A stretch of DNA of 25,483 nucleotides, taken from contig MU646344.1 in the NCBI GenBank assembly GCA_026770585.1, positions 410,614-436,096 of the forward strand, in the 5' to 3' direction. This document shows, piece after piece, positions 8,701-17,094 of this stretch (within the stretch, counting starts at the first letter, position 1; each line of letters starts with the position of its first letter). Position numbers and translations under genes: made by a program. The notes beneath the pieces are model-generated. The model was not told the DNA's origin and made no database searches. It worked only from the letters and a program-made list of their open reading frames with translations. Source of the stretch: Baffinella frigidus (lineage: Eukaryota > Cryptophyceae > Cryptomonadales > Baffinellaceae).

Positions 8701-11324
8701 TGCCGACCCTCGCACGAGTTAGTAGGGTAACGGCCTGAAAATGGGGTGGTTGGGCCTACGGGATTGCCTAGGGACCTCCTACCGTAGGCCGACACTTTTT
8801 GGTCCTAGGATCCCTCGGCCTACGGTAGGAGGTCCTAGGTCAGTGCCGTGCACGCCACACGGTGGGCTTCGCACATCGGGCGAATTGTTCTGGTGGTACT
8901 AATTTCATCTCGGAAGATAACTGAATCAGTTTGTTTTCAATAGGAGGTTGAATAGGAGAAATCAGGTAGGCCGTAGTAAATTTGACTAGGCCTCCTAATT
9001 AAATGAAAACGCTAATTGGGGAACTGATTCAGTTATCTTTCGAGATGAAATTAAGCATTGCTCGGAGCAAAGACATCTTAATAACGGACATTTCGACCGG
9101 AGTCCCGGTGTAAATTTTCTTCAAATGCCTCTGTGTGGTGAAGGCGGTCACTGCCAGCGTGCGGTCGTGGGGACCTGCAGCAACGCTGAGATTGTTGTGT
9201 TCGGCGGAGCACTCCCTGCTGGAGTGAAGCGAGAAAGAGTCTTGGGGAGCGATGGAGTGAGAAAGAGGGATAGAGGGAGAGAAGCATCCTCGCGCCTCCT
9301 TATTGGTTGGAGAAAGGGAGGGACCACACGAGGCTACCTACGCGAACAGAATAAATGTCGAGTGTGAACGCGTGTAGTAATTTTCAGCTGAAAAGCAGCG
9401 GCTTTACACAGGTCCGACCGCTCAGCGGGCGGAAACGTGATCATTTGCCCACAAAACTTTAAAGGTTCGTTTTATTCTGTTCGCCTGGGTAGCCTCGTGT
9501 GGGAAGGGGGGGGGAGGGGGAGGGAGAGAGATGGGAGGGAACAGGATGGGATGGCGAGAGGTGGGAGGAAGAGAGATGCGGGGAGGGTGCACCGGTTGAA
9601 CGACTCCATCCCCCGAAGCTCCGCAGGGGCAGCGCTCCCGAACCTGGACAGGCGATCCCGGGCGGTTCAGGCAGCCAAGGGAACGCGAGGTGTTAAGACG
9701 GTAACGGACCAAAAATGGGGTAGTTAGGCCTACGGGGTTGCCTAGGACCTCCTACTGTAGGCCAAAATCCCAGTACTTTTTGGTCATAGGAGCCCTACGG
9801 CCTACGGTAGGCAATACCGTAGGCCCAACTACCCCATTTTTGGTCCCTTAGCACATGAGTGTGAGAAGCTTTGCGAGCGTCGAGACACGGCTTGGTCCCT
9901 CACAGAGGGACCAAATCGTCGATTTTGAATCTCAGATCTACCCGGGCAGCCAGGCGTGTGGTGGAGCCATTTTTCATTGGAATAGGGAAATTGAGAATCG
10001 TCGGTTTGGTCCCACCGTGAGGGTTGGTGGTTTGCGAGCGTCGAGACACGGCTGGCTGGGTGGCACGCAGGAGCAGAGCTAGGGACCGCCTCAGCTGAAT
10101 TTCACAGTTTCAGACGCCTTCGTGAAGGAATAATGGCTCCAAGCCCGGTACACATTTTGTGTGGGACACGACCGTGGACACGACCAGAAAATATACTATA
10201 ACTACATTCAGGGTATTTTAGTGTCTTGTCCTGAACTCTGGTACAAAAACAATACCAGGGCATTGGAGCCATTATTCTGTCACGAAGGCGTCGTGAACAA
10301 TGAAATTGACCGATGGCGGGTTAGAGGGGGGGTAGCTCGACCTCGAGATAGCACGAGTTCTCAGAAAGGCGCGGGATCACGGTCGCAGGGGCCGCAGGGT
10401 ATTTCAGTGTCTCGTTCTGAACTCGGTGTGAACTATGAAATTGACCGATGGCGGGTGAAAGGAGGTGTAGCTGCAGTGTGCGTGATCCCGCGAGCTCGTC
10501 CGCATTTCGAAACGGTCCAGGGCCGCAGGGGCCTCTCTATTTCTGTGGAATGGTGTGCACCTTCCGCCGACCGCCTTAGATTTGTCGCTGTACTTCACCG
10601 AACCCGTCTCGAAAAGGTCGATGCCCACGCCCATGTCGCTGCCACCGAGAGCAGGGGTCAACATCATCTGCACCACCTCCAAAACACGAGAGTTGCAGCA
10701 CGCTCCGGCGAGACGGGGGGGCGACTTGTGTAAAGTCACTCCGGCTATGGAGGGTTGTAAAGTCACTCCGGATGTGGAGGGTTGTAAAGTCACTCCGGCC
10801 ATGGGTGGAGTAAAGTCACTCCGGTACGGGGGGTGTATCCGCAGAAGCGGGACCTGAAAGCGTTGGCCTGCGACTGGTAGTTGAAGGCGAAGTCAGACTC
10901 GGCGCGCAGACCCTTGGGGACATACCGCAGCTTGAACCCGCTGAGCATGCGTCCGGCGTCGGAGCCGTTGGGGGTCTCGTAGTGCGGACCTGCCGCGGTT
11001 GAGTCCTTCAGGTTTTGAAAACCAGCATAGGCGGGCGCTGGATTGTCCAGCATAGGCAGTGCTGTTGGGGGTCTCGTAGTGCGGGGGCCTGCCACGCCAG
11101 ATTGCATGCGGGTGTTGATTTTTTTTAAACACCACAGGTGGTGTTTGTTAACTTTTGAAAACCACTGCCTTCAGAGGAAATTGACTTGTGGCAGCCCCTT
11201 CAAAAATCGGGCGTGGTGCCGCGGTTTAAGTCCTTCAGGTTTTGAAAACTCCATCCATATCCTTTAGAGTTTGAAACCTCCCACCATATGCGGACACTGG
11301 AACATGTTCTGCAGGATCGCCCTG

Positions 11325-11364
<40 letters not shown>

Positions 11365-11382
11365 TCCTTGATAATATATATA

Positions 11383-11420
<38 letters not shown>

Positions 11421-11430
11421 NNNNNNNNNN

Positions 11431-11478
<48 letters not shown>

Positions 11479-14418
11479 GCGAGTTGGCATGCGAGTTGGC
11501 ATGGGAACATCACCAGAGGATTGGAACGGAAAGGTACATGATGAAGGCAACAGGCTGGAGTGTCGACAGACAGATCACTGCGCCAAGGTCGCGGGCACGC
11601 ACCGACAGGCGAAAACGGCACTTTGCTGAGCACCGCGCGCAGCGCCTCGGGGCTCTTGGCGGAAAAACTCGCCTGAATAGGTTGCGTCACCTGCTCGCTC
11701 GCAGTAGAGCCCCTCACGTCAGCCAACCCTGCCATGCGTGCGCAACTTCTACTTCTACTTCTGCTACTCGCACGCCTGGATATGCGAGATCCAAGCGTCT
11801 ATGAGCCGTAAGCCGCACCCGGATACCAACAGGTCTACGTCCTTTTAAATTCGTATCTTCATTTCGGACGTGACCTGGATTTTGATTCGAATTTGGGCTC
11901 TTTTCGATAATTCTGGTCAATTTCGCGAAATTTCACCGCGTTTTGTTAAAAAACGCAACGTTTCACGAAGACCTAAAACCGGTCTTCGCGAAACGTAGAC
12001 CTTTTCGTCTCCGGGGGCGGACGAGCCCGCGTCGGCACAGTGCGACAATCGCGCCCGGCACTCGATCCCACACGGCATGTAACCCTGAAGCACCTGCCCT
12101 GAACCCTGAACCCTCAAACACTGAACCCTAAACTCTCACACCCTACACCCTACACCCTACACCCTACACCCCTACACCCCTACACCCCTACACCCCTACA
12201 CCGCAAATCCTAAGCCCTAAGCCCTAAGCCCTGAGCCCTAAACCCTAAACCCCAAAACTCTGATCCCTGAACCCTAAACCCTAAAACCTAAACCCTATTC
12301 CCTACTCCCTAAAAGAAGACCGTGTCGACGGTGCAGTTGACGACAAACCCCAAACTCTCAACCCTAAACCCAAAGCCCTAAACTCTAAACCCAACACCCA
12401 AAACCCAAAACCCCAAAACTCAAAACCCAACACCCAACACCCAAAACCCCAAAACCCTGATCCCTGAACCCTAAACCCTATACTCTCAAACCTAAACCCT
12501 AAACCCTAAACCCCAAGGTATTTCAAGAGACCGTGTCGACGGTGCAGTTGACGACGTCCCACTCGCCGACCATCCACGGGGGGTACGCGAGCGCATTCCG
12601 GACGAGCGGTTCGCGCTGCGAGAGAATGCCGCCCGCGTCGAGGCGCAGCGTCGACTGCCCGAACCGCTTCTGCTCACCACCACCACCCCCAGGTTCATCT
12701 CCATAGAAGTATTAATCAATTGCTTTGGGGCAATGAAAATTACTACACGATTTGCTCATCAAAGTGATAGTGAAGCATTTGTGTAGTAAATTTCGTTGCG
12801 CCAAAAACAAACAATTGATACTTTTGTGGAGATGAAGGGATGCCGCCCGCGTCTAGCCGCAAGGTCGACTGTCCGGACCGCTTCTGCTCACCACCACCCC
12901 CATGTTAATAGGGTAACGGCCTGAAAATGGGGTAGTTGGGCCTACGGCATTGCCTAGGACCTCCTACCGTAGGCCGATACTTTTTGGCCCTAGGATCCCT
13001 CGGCCTACGGTAGGAGGTCCTAGGCAAGGTCGACTGCCCGAACCGCTTCTGCTCACCACCACCCCCGTGTGGTTGTGAATCCTTTTTGAACAAGTGCCGA
13101 TGCGTCCAAGACGACGACACACGAAATTTAGAGCCCCGGCCCTGACGCGCGGCACCACGGTCATCTCACAGTTTAACCCTTAAGTGGCCAGTAGGCTCAT
13201 ACGCCCTACCGTAGGGCCCTAGGACCTGCCTAGGACCTCTTGGCTTTCAGATTTGTCGGCATGGTCACTTAAGGGATAATGGATGGAGGCGTTGGGAGAC
13301 TATTTGTTATTGGGTTATGTTGGAGACGCATGTCGATTAGGTGCGCGGGACGCGCGTGGCCCAGCGACCACTTGGCTGTGGTTGCCGGCGGGCGATTCAC
13401 GCACGAACGGGCAAGGCACTCATCGTCGGGAATGTGAAGGCGTGTGTGTGGTGCGAAAGCGTGTGCTACGCTAGACCTGAAGGTGGTCAATCGCAAAAGT
13501 CAACTTCAATTGAACCGCGTATCAACTTTTGGCAAAACGCTCAGATTCTGAGCGGCAAAACGCTCAGATTCTGAGCGTTTTCCTGTTGTGTCAACTTATG
13601 ATTGCTCCCGGTCACGTCTAAAGTAGTGGTTGGGCCTGCATGTAACCAAATACTCGATGGCAAGTGAGCTGGAACCCGGCGCGAAATGACAAGCGTCAAG
13701 TCAGAGGACGCGCGGTGCAGGTGTCCACCAACCCTCACGGCGTGAGCAAATCGACGATTTTCGATTTCTCGATTTCAAGGGAAGTTGCAGCCGTTGAAGT
13801 CGGATTCCGACTTCAACCCCCTTGAAACCCCAAGTCGAAAATCGTCGATTTGCTCAAGCCGTGAGGGTTGGTGGGTCACCTCGATCTGGTCGAAGGTGAA
13901 GCCCGAATCGAGAACTGCCTCCCTCCTGAAAGAGATGCACTGTTAGTTCTGCCCGAGGCGAGGCCGAGGGCGCAGCGAGCAAGCTAGAGCAGGCGATGCT
14001 CTCAAGGCATCGTTGCTTGGTCCTTTAGCATGGCAAAATCTGGTGAGGAGGTGGGCTGGAGGAGGTGAACGAGGACAGATGGGGGGACGGAATCTGACTT
14101 GCCCACGTTGAAAATGACCTCCTCCTCCTCCTCGGCGAATCCAATCTGCGGAGCCCCGATCGCCACGGCCGCAGCCAGTACGGACCCTCCGAACTGCTGC
14201 AGCGCGCTGCGTCTGTCCTTGGCATCCCGCCTGTCCTGATTGGCGGTAGTCGCCCCCCTCTCGGCACACACCCACGCGCCCGTCCGGAGGTTCCGAGTTC
14301 TTCCGGAAGCTAGCCGAGACACGGCCCCCATGCCTGGACCCCCAGCGAACCCGCAGACGCTTTGCGCGCAGGCGAGGAGGGTCACTCCGCGGAGCACGGC
14401 CCGGACGGTGGCGCGCAT
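5765..14418 (-). CDS. Probable thylakoid-lumen protein, DUF6816-like, 9 exons
   Basis: Exons on the complement: 14418-14099, 13925-13880, 12669-12532, 11690-11603, 10989-10828, 10702-10561, 8699-8555, 6816-6733, 5878-5765. All introns are GT-AG with matching phases, giving 412 codons plus TAA. Residues 1-23 form a signal peptide ending VCG, followed by Phe24 (the conserved +1 Phe of red-lineage plastid transit peptides). DRRSALQQFGG with a hydrophobic run to GFA (68-95) is a twin-arginine thylakoid signal. The mature part starts EEEEE and contains YPPWMVGEWDV (151-161), a hallmark-like motif of the DUF6816 family as I remember it, and INEQCRPQVALYL near the C terminus. Its function is unknown. 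The start is the first ATG of the signal peptide. Least certain are the acceptor of the 6816 exon (AAAAAAG) and the donor of the 10828 exon. The family name needs a profile search. Confidence 0.72.
6210..6377. mobile_element. Family B foldback
   Basis: The ends are about AACGGCCTGAAAACCGGG and CCGGTTTTCAGGACGTTACC; the inner arms are GCCTACGGTTTTGCCTACGG and its complement. The end sequence differs from families A and C, but the CCTAGG-rich inner palindrome is of the same style. Confidence 0.75.
6407..6587. mobile_element. Foldback with CCACACGAGG arms (group D)
   Basis: The arms CCACACGAGGCTATCCATGC and GCATGGATAGCCTCGTGTGG are perfect. The centre is itself a perfect palindrome, ACGTTTCCGTACGG..CCGTACGGAAACGT (about 6470-6501). 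A second member with the same arms lies at 9324-9502. Confidence 0.8.
7374..7726. repeat. 87-bp direct repeats flanking a family B foldback
   Basis: Positions 7374-7460 and 7640-7726 match closely, both starting GGAAATCACTCTC and ending GGAGGGCAGTGACACGG. The family B element occupies most of the gap. The arrangement is like a very long target-site duplication. Confidence 0.8.
7464..7626. mobile_element. Family B foldback
   Basis: The left arm AACGGCCTGAAAATGGGGTA and the right arm, ending TTTTTAGGACGTTAGCC, pair across more than 60 nt each. The inner arms CCTAGGACCTCCTACCGTAG are nearly perfect. Confidence 0.8.
7836..7997. mobile_element. Family B foldback
   Basis: It has the same arms as the 7464-7626 element, with GGCATACGGCATTGCC in the left arm and the matching GGCAATGCCGTATGCC on the right. 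The compensated difference (CATACGG versus CCTACGG) on both arms shows the arms co-vary. Confidence 0.8.
8014..8162. mobile_element. Foldback with AT-rich arms and ACTACAC core (group D)
   Basis: The arms GATCTCATAGGGAAACGG.. and ..CCGTTTCCCTGTGAGATC continue inward as TTTTAATTTAAAACT / AGTTTTAAATTAAAA. The loop has GGTTACTACACA and TGTGTGGTACTTTTC, the degenerate core shared with other group D elements. Confidence 0.75.
8720..8850. mobile_element. Family B foldback, right arm truncated
   Basis: The left arm is complete, starting AGTAGGGTAACGGCCTG. The right arm stops at GGTCCTAGG, followed by unrelated sequence. It lies about 20 bp from the splice acceptor of the 8555-8699 exon. Confidence 0.75.
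8900..9053. mobile_element. Group D foldback
   Basis: The arms TAATTTCATCTCGGAAGATA.. and ..TATCTTTCGAGATGAAATTA flank a loop with GTAGTAAATTTGAC. The pairing continues inward as ACTGAATCAG / CTGATTCAGT. Confidence 0.75.
9324..9502. mobile_element. Foldback with CCACACGAGG arms (group D), second member
   Basis: The arms CCACACGAGGCTACCTACGC and the right arm ending GGGTAGCCTCGTGTGG pair. Inside are GAACAGAATAAA / TTTATTCTGTTC, GTGTAGTAATTTTCAGC and GGAAACGTGATCATTTG, which is also found in the 6407-6587 member. Confidence 0.75.
9699..9851. mobile_element. Family B foldback, ACCAAAAATGGGG subtype
   Basis: The ends are GGTAACGGACCAAAAATGGG and CCCCATTTTTGGTCCCTTA. The half element at about 5993-6080 is of the same subtype. 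Confidence 0.8.
9893..10030. mobile_element. Foldback flanked by perfect 23-bp direct repeats
   Basis: The inner arms GGACCAAATCGTCGATTTTG and GAGAATCGTCGGTTTGGTCC pair. The right end, CCGTGAGGGTTGGTGG, is the end shared with the elements at 13725-13874 and 17517-17684. The flanks 9870-9892 and 10031-10053 are an identical 23-mer starting TTTGCGAGCGTCGAG. A degenerate third copy starts at about 8171. Confidence 0.75.
10703..10827 (-). repeat. Short intron built from four copies of CCGGAGTGACTTTAC
   Basis: On the coding strand this 125-bp intron of the lumen-protein gene begins GTACCGGAGTGACTTTAC. The unit recurs three more times (the last before ACAAGTCGCCC), and the intron ends GCCGGAG. The same motif occurs at about 4370, 22361 and 22695. 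The reading phase across it fits, but an alternative donor at 10853 exists. Confidence 0.55.
11228..11322 (-). repeat. Dispersed repeat family E (reverse), diverged
   Basis: GTCCTTCAGGTTTTGAAAAC..., then CATATGCGGACACTGGAAC and TGTTCTGCAGGATCG, correspond to the reverse complement of the family E copy at 4184-4274. A further fragment is at about 11008-11035. It lies in intron 4 of the lumen-protein gene. Confidence 0.6.
11329..11479. repeat. (TA)n microsatellite with an assembly gap
   Basis: AT dinucleotides run almost without break on both sides of ten N at 11421-11430. The true length is therefore unknown. It lies within intron 4 (10990-11602) of the lumen-protein gene. Confidence 0.95.
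11421..11430. other. Assembly gap (10 N)
   Basis: Ten unresolved bases inside the TA microsatellite; probably a nominal gap size. Confidence 0.98.
11691..12531 (-). other. Intron 3 of the lumen-protein gene, rich in telomere-like repeats
   Basis: The donor side is filled by degenerate CCCTAAA/CCCTACACC units (about 12095-12529). A hairpin, ACGTTTCACGAAGACC / GGTCTTCGCGAAACGT, lies at about 11957-11997. An exact 28-bp copy of the exon 3 donor junction sits within the telomere-like array at 12317-12344. No exon in phase was recognised between 11690 and 12532. Confidence 0.6.
12095..12529. repeat. Interstitial telomere-like array (CCCTAAA and variants)
   Basis: Degenerate CCCTAAA, CCCAAAA, CCCTACA and CCCCTACA units, interrupted by the 28-bp exon-junction copy at 12317-12344. 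CCCTAAA/TTTAGGG is the telomere repeat of many algae and plants. Confidence 0.85.
12694..12836. mobile_element. Foldback with TTCATCTCCA ends and TACTACAC core (group D)
   Basis: The ends are TTCATCTCCATAGAAGTATT and AATTGATACTTTTGTGGAGA(TGAA). The core has GAAAATTACTACACG and GTGTAGTAAATTTCG. A second member with the same ends is at 22772-22917 in a different gene's intron. Confidence 0.8.
12905..13024. mobile_element. Family B foldback, truncated right arm
   Basis: The left arm is complete (TTAATAGGGTAACGGCCTG). The right arm ends at GGTCCTAGGCAA, where it joins the exon-edge duplicate through a shared GCAAGGTCGACTG. Confidence 0.75.
13177..13275. mobile_element. Family C foldback
   Basis: The ends are CCCTTAAGTGGCCAGTAGGC and GGTCACTTAAGGG, with central CCTACCGTAGGGCCCTAGG. 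It lies in intron 2 (12670-13879) of the lumen-protein gene. Confidence 0.8.
13535..13582. repeat. Tandem pair of CGCTCAGATTCTGAGCG palindromes
   Basis: Two perfect 17-bp palindromes occur 22 bp apart (GCAAAACGCTCAGATTCTGA each). They sit within the loop of a larger imperfect fold formed by AAGTCAACTT.. and ..AAGTTGAC-like arms. Confidence 0.7.
13725..13874. mobile_element. Foldback next to exon 2 donor (CCACCAACCCTCACGG ends)
   Basis: The ends CCACCAACCCTCACGG and CCGTGAGGGTTGGTGG are perfect, as are the inner arms GAGCAAATCGACGATTTTCG / CGAAAATCGTCGATTTGCTC. On the coding strand the element starts only five bases after the GAG|GT donor of exon 2. A relative with the same ends is at 17517-17684. 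Confidence 0.8.
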
Positions 14419-14689
14419 CGATCTGAGAGCTGGTGGCGAGCAGGTATGCTTGAGGGAGCTATTGAGCATCACCTCGGAACGAAGCCCACTTCACTTGGAT
14501 GTTCCGGAATCTACGACCAAGAAAATAGAAGGACTGAAATACGATTTCGGGGATCTCCGTTCTCCACTGTGACTAAAGTTAACAGAGGTTCCACTTTTGC
14601 TTTGAGTTGCAACGAAAATTACTACACATTTTGTTTGGGACGTGACCAGATTTCATCGGAGATCCCCGAAATCGTATTCAGGGCAGAAG
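14419..14689. promoter_or_regulatory. 271-bp divergent intergenic (presumed bidirectional promoter) holding a foldback
   Basis: This is the whole gap between the start codons of the lumen-protein and TXNDC12-like genes, so both 5' UTRs and promoters should be here. More than half is a foldback (14534-14681: CTGAAATACGATTTCGGGGA / TCCCCGAAATCGTATTCAG). Its loop carries GAAAATTACTACACATTTTG. I see no clear TATA box. Confidence 0.5.
14534..14681. mobile_element. Group D foldback immediately upstream of the TXNDC12-like start codon
   Basis: The 25-nt arms are almost perfect. The right arm ends eight bases before ATG at 14690, so it would be in, or overlap, the 5' leader. The ACTACAC core is shared with the elements at 1165, 8014 and 12694. 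Confidence 0.75.
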
Positions 14690-16907
14690 ATGGTGCCCCG
14701 GACCGCCGCCGCGCGGGCAGCCCTGCTCATCGTAGCTGCGGCAGCGTGCGCTGCGGTGGCAGCGGGCGAAGATTTGGCAGGCACGCCTCCTGGCGGGGAG
14801 TCTGCCGAGGCGGCGGGCGATAAATCAAGGGTCGGGGGGAGGGGTTTTGGTGAGAATGTGGACTGGTTCTCGTTTGCCGCGGGGATTCGCGAGGCGGAAG
14901 CCACGCAGCGACCAGCAATGGTCGTGATCCACAAGAGCTGGTTGCCCTCGGCCCTAACCTCAAGCCAACTTTATAAAACCTTCTAGCAACACTTTCGCAT
15001 TTCTCCGACCACCAGAAAATTGCATCCCATGTGAGCAAGCGTTGCTCGCAGGTGCGGAGCCTGCAAGAGCCTCGGGCCGAAGTTTGCGGCTAGCGAAGAT
15101 ATCATGGCACGCGCCTCCAACTTTGTCATGATCAACGTGCATGACGGTGAGCACGATGCCCTCAACTCTTTCACCCTCTTCCAGCCCTGCCTCAACTCGA
15201 TGCGCTCATTGCGCTGAACTGACACTACGGCGCGAGGGCAGACGAGGAGCCCAATGACGAGGGGTGGCGCCCGGACGGTGGATACATCCCCCGCATCCTC
15301 ATGTACGACGGCAAGCACGGCGAGGTCTAAATTCCCAGAATCCCGCGAGCCGTGTTCTTGCGCGGTTTCTTCCGCGGACTGCGAGAGATTGGCCAGGGCC
15401 AGGGTGAGGGGGCTGGCGCGTGATTTTTTGAGCGGGCGCGAGCAGATGATGCTGGACATCCAGCGAGAGGGAGCCAACGGCAAGCACGCCTACTATTTCA
15501 GGTCAACCCCACCGCTTTCCCTCCCTGAAAAATCCTGAGGGCCACAGCAACCCTCAGCCCTCAACTCTGCACCCTAAATTATACACCATACACCCTGCAA
15601 CCTAAACCCTGAACAGCATAAACCATTAACCCTAATCCCTAAACCCTAAACCCTAAACCCTGGACCCTAAACCCTAAACCCTAAACCCTACACCCTTAAA
15701 CCTAAGCCCTGAACCCTAAACCCTAAACCCTAAACCCTAAACACTAAGCCCTAAACCCAAACCCCTCAATTCGAAACCCTACACCCTGAACCCTAAACCC
15801 TAAACCCTAAACCCTAAACCCTAAACCCTGAACCCTAAACCCGTTACCCTAAACCCGTTACCCTAAACCCTAGACCCTGAACCCTAAACCCTAAACCCTA
15901 AACCCTCAAACCTAAACCCTACCTCCCAAACCCTCAACCCCAAACCCTCAACCCTCAACCCTCAATCCTAAACCCCAAATCCTAAATTCTGAACCCTTAA
16001 CCCTCAAAACTCGATCCTCAACACTAAACTCTAAACCCCAAACGCTCGAACAACAAACCCCTAAAGCTAAACACCAAACATCCACCCTTGCTTCCGATCT
16101 TATCTCAGAAAACGAGTTCTAAAACTCGTTTTCTTAAGTCAATTCCCCTTACAAATTCGTCAACTTATTCTTTACTCACCGCATATGTTGACAAAATTGT
16201 AAGGGAATTGACTTAAGAAACGAGTTTTAGAACTCGTTTTCTGAGATAAGCTCTCCTGAGGGTTCCTCCGTTGCTCCTAGTCACGCATAGGGTGTAGGGT
16301 GCAGGGTGTAGGGTGCAGGGTGTAGGGTGTGGGGTGTAGGGTGCAGGGTGTAGGGTGTAGGGTGCAGGGTACAGGGTGTGGGGTGCAGGGTGTAGGGTGT
16401 GGGTTGTAGGGTGTAGGGTGCAGGGTGCAGGGTGCAGGGTGTAGGGTGGTGTAGGGTGTAGGGTGTAGGGTGAGACGACCCTGCACTCGACGTTTTTCTC
16501 GACGGGCAGCGCTCTGGTGGTCGCAACCTTTGGCTCGGCATGCCTCTAGTCGCTCGGTCTTTTCTGAGCCCACGACATAGCCAACGCCAGGGTACAAGTG
16601 GAGATTTTCAGGCCTGGTTTTAAATGGGTGCCTCTTTTTTTCGGGCGTGGAAAGGACGAGGAGTTGCGTTTCACCGGGGAGCGCAACCTGATTGAGTACC
16701 ACGAAACGAAACGTCGCGTTCTGAAATCCCCACGTGTGAACCCTGCGTTGGTGCGTGGGGGTTCACGTAACCGCAGAACCTAATCTTGCGCTCGATTTCA
16801 GCACCGGCGGGCAGATCGTCAGTGCCATGGACGCGGCGCTGGCCCGGCTGCAGAGGCGCGCCGCGGGCGAGCAAGAGGCGGAGCTCCGCGCGTCTCCCGA
16901 TTTGTAG
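14690..16907 (+). CDS. ER thioredoxin-like protein, TXNDC12/ERp18 family, 5 exons
   Basis: Exons 14690-14940, 15052-15146, 15242-15324, 15446-15501 and 16802-16907 join in phase to give 196 residues plus TAG. Residues 1-25 are a typical secretory signal (AALLIVAAAACAAVAAG). The mature domain reads GFGENVDW..., MVVIHKSWCGACKSLGPKF (catalytic CGAC, Cys85 and Cys88), NFVMINVHD, EEPNDEG, PDGGYIPRIL (126-135) and YYFSTGGQIVSAMDAAL. This is block-for-block the TXNDC12 fold, a small ER oxidoreductase acting on disulfides. Animal members end in an EDEL-like ER-retention signal; this one ends SPDL, so retention is uncertain. The start is the first ATG before the signal peptide. Introns are 95-121 bp except the last, 1.3 kb. 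Confidence 0.88.
15546..16080. repeat. Interstitial telomere-like array (CCCTAAA)
   Basis: Long runs of exact CCCTAAA (for example 15638-15660, 15785-15830) grade into CCCTGAA, CCCTCAA and CCCAAA variants toward 16080. At over 500 bp it is the largest telomere-like tract in the window, and it is inside an intron. Confidence 0.9.
16099..16250. mobile_element. Group D foldback with long perfect arms
   Basis: The arms run for about 60 nt: CTTATCTCAGAAAACGAGTT... and its complement ending TTCTGAGATAAG, including an internal palindrome (AGTTCTAAAACT) in each arm. The short loop is AATTCGTCAACTTATTC... Confidence 0.85.
16285..16472. repeat. TAGGGTG / CAGGGTG minisatellite
   Basis: A seven-base unit alternates GTAGGGT and GCAGGGT for nearly 190 bp. 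It may be a diverged telomere-like repeat in the opposite orientation to the 15546-16080 array. It creates reading frames (LHPTPYTLHP...) that are not genes. Confidence 0.9.
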
Positions 16908-16982
16908 GGAACGCGAGGTTTATTAAATTGACAAACACGACCACTGTACGCCAGGAGGAGAGATAGGCCGAGCTCCGCGCTT

Positions 16983-17062
16983 CTTTAGGTCCTTTAGGTT
17001 CTTGGAGCTCCCAACATAGGCAGACACTGGAACTTGTTCTGCAGAAAAGCCATGCTTCCTTT
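16983..17062 (-). repeat. Dispersed repeat family E (reverse)
   Basis: CTTTAGGTCCTTTAGGTTCT, CTCCCAACATAGGCAGACAC and CTGCAGAAAAGCCATGCTTCC are the reverse complement of the 4184-4274 copy. Confidence 0.75.
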
Positions 17063-17094
17063 CTCCCATTAGGTTTTAATGTCCCACCGCAGAC

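Larger units (their letters stand above)
8700..10560 (-). other. Intron 6 of the lumen-protein gene (1.86 kb)
   Basis: It contains family B foldbacks (8720-8850, 9699-9851), group D foldbacks (8900-9053, 9324-9502) and an element at 9893-10030 with perfect flanking repeats. It also has a duplicated segment around 10206-10345/10398-10470 and GGGAGGG-rich simple sequence (9503-9580). A short open stretch (10404-10470, YTSFHPPSVNFIV) could be spliced in phase, but I preferred the exon at 8555-8699, which extends the protein. Confidence 0.5.
12626..13066 (-). repeat. Triplicated splice-acceptor/exon edge separated by two foldbacks
   Basis: The acceptor and start of exon 3 (coding strand GGTGGTGAGCAG|AAGCGG.TC) are present three times: at 12626-12692 (the functional copy, continuous with the exon), 12840-12902 and 13024-13066. 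A group D foldback (12694-12836) separates the first two and a family B foldback (12905-13024) the last two. The second and third copies carry substitutions and run into the foldbacks, so they are decoys. Confidence 0.75.
15502..16801 (+). other. Intron 4 of the TXNDC12-like gene: telomere-like arrays and foldback
   Basis: The intron has a CCCTAAA-rich array (about 15546-16080), a long foldback (16099-16250), a TAGGGTGCAGGG array in the opposite orientation (about 16285-16472), and a repeat at about 16640-16760 related to 400-545. It splits the codon AG|C (Ser162). It is more than ten times the length of the gene's other introns. Confidence 0.75.

Noticed and set aside
10404-10470. Possible alternative terminal exon (YTSFHPPSVNFIVHTEF, stop TGA) of the lumen-protein gene
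   Set aside because: It fits the reading phase but would cut off the conserved C-terminal exons at 8699-8555, 6816-6733 and 5878-5765; part of it is also duplicated in the intron. It could be a minor isoform.
11200-11804. Several open frames with IYIYIYIY stretches
   Set aside because: Generated by the TA microsatellite and the N gap; only the part at 11603-11690 belongs to a real exon.
16277-16702. Open frame rich in LHPTPYTLHP
   Set aside because: Translation of the TAGGGTG minisatellite inside the TXNDC12-like intron.
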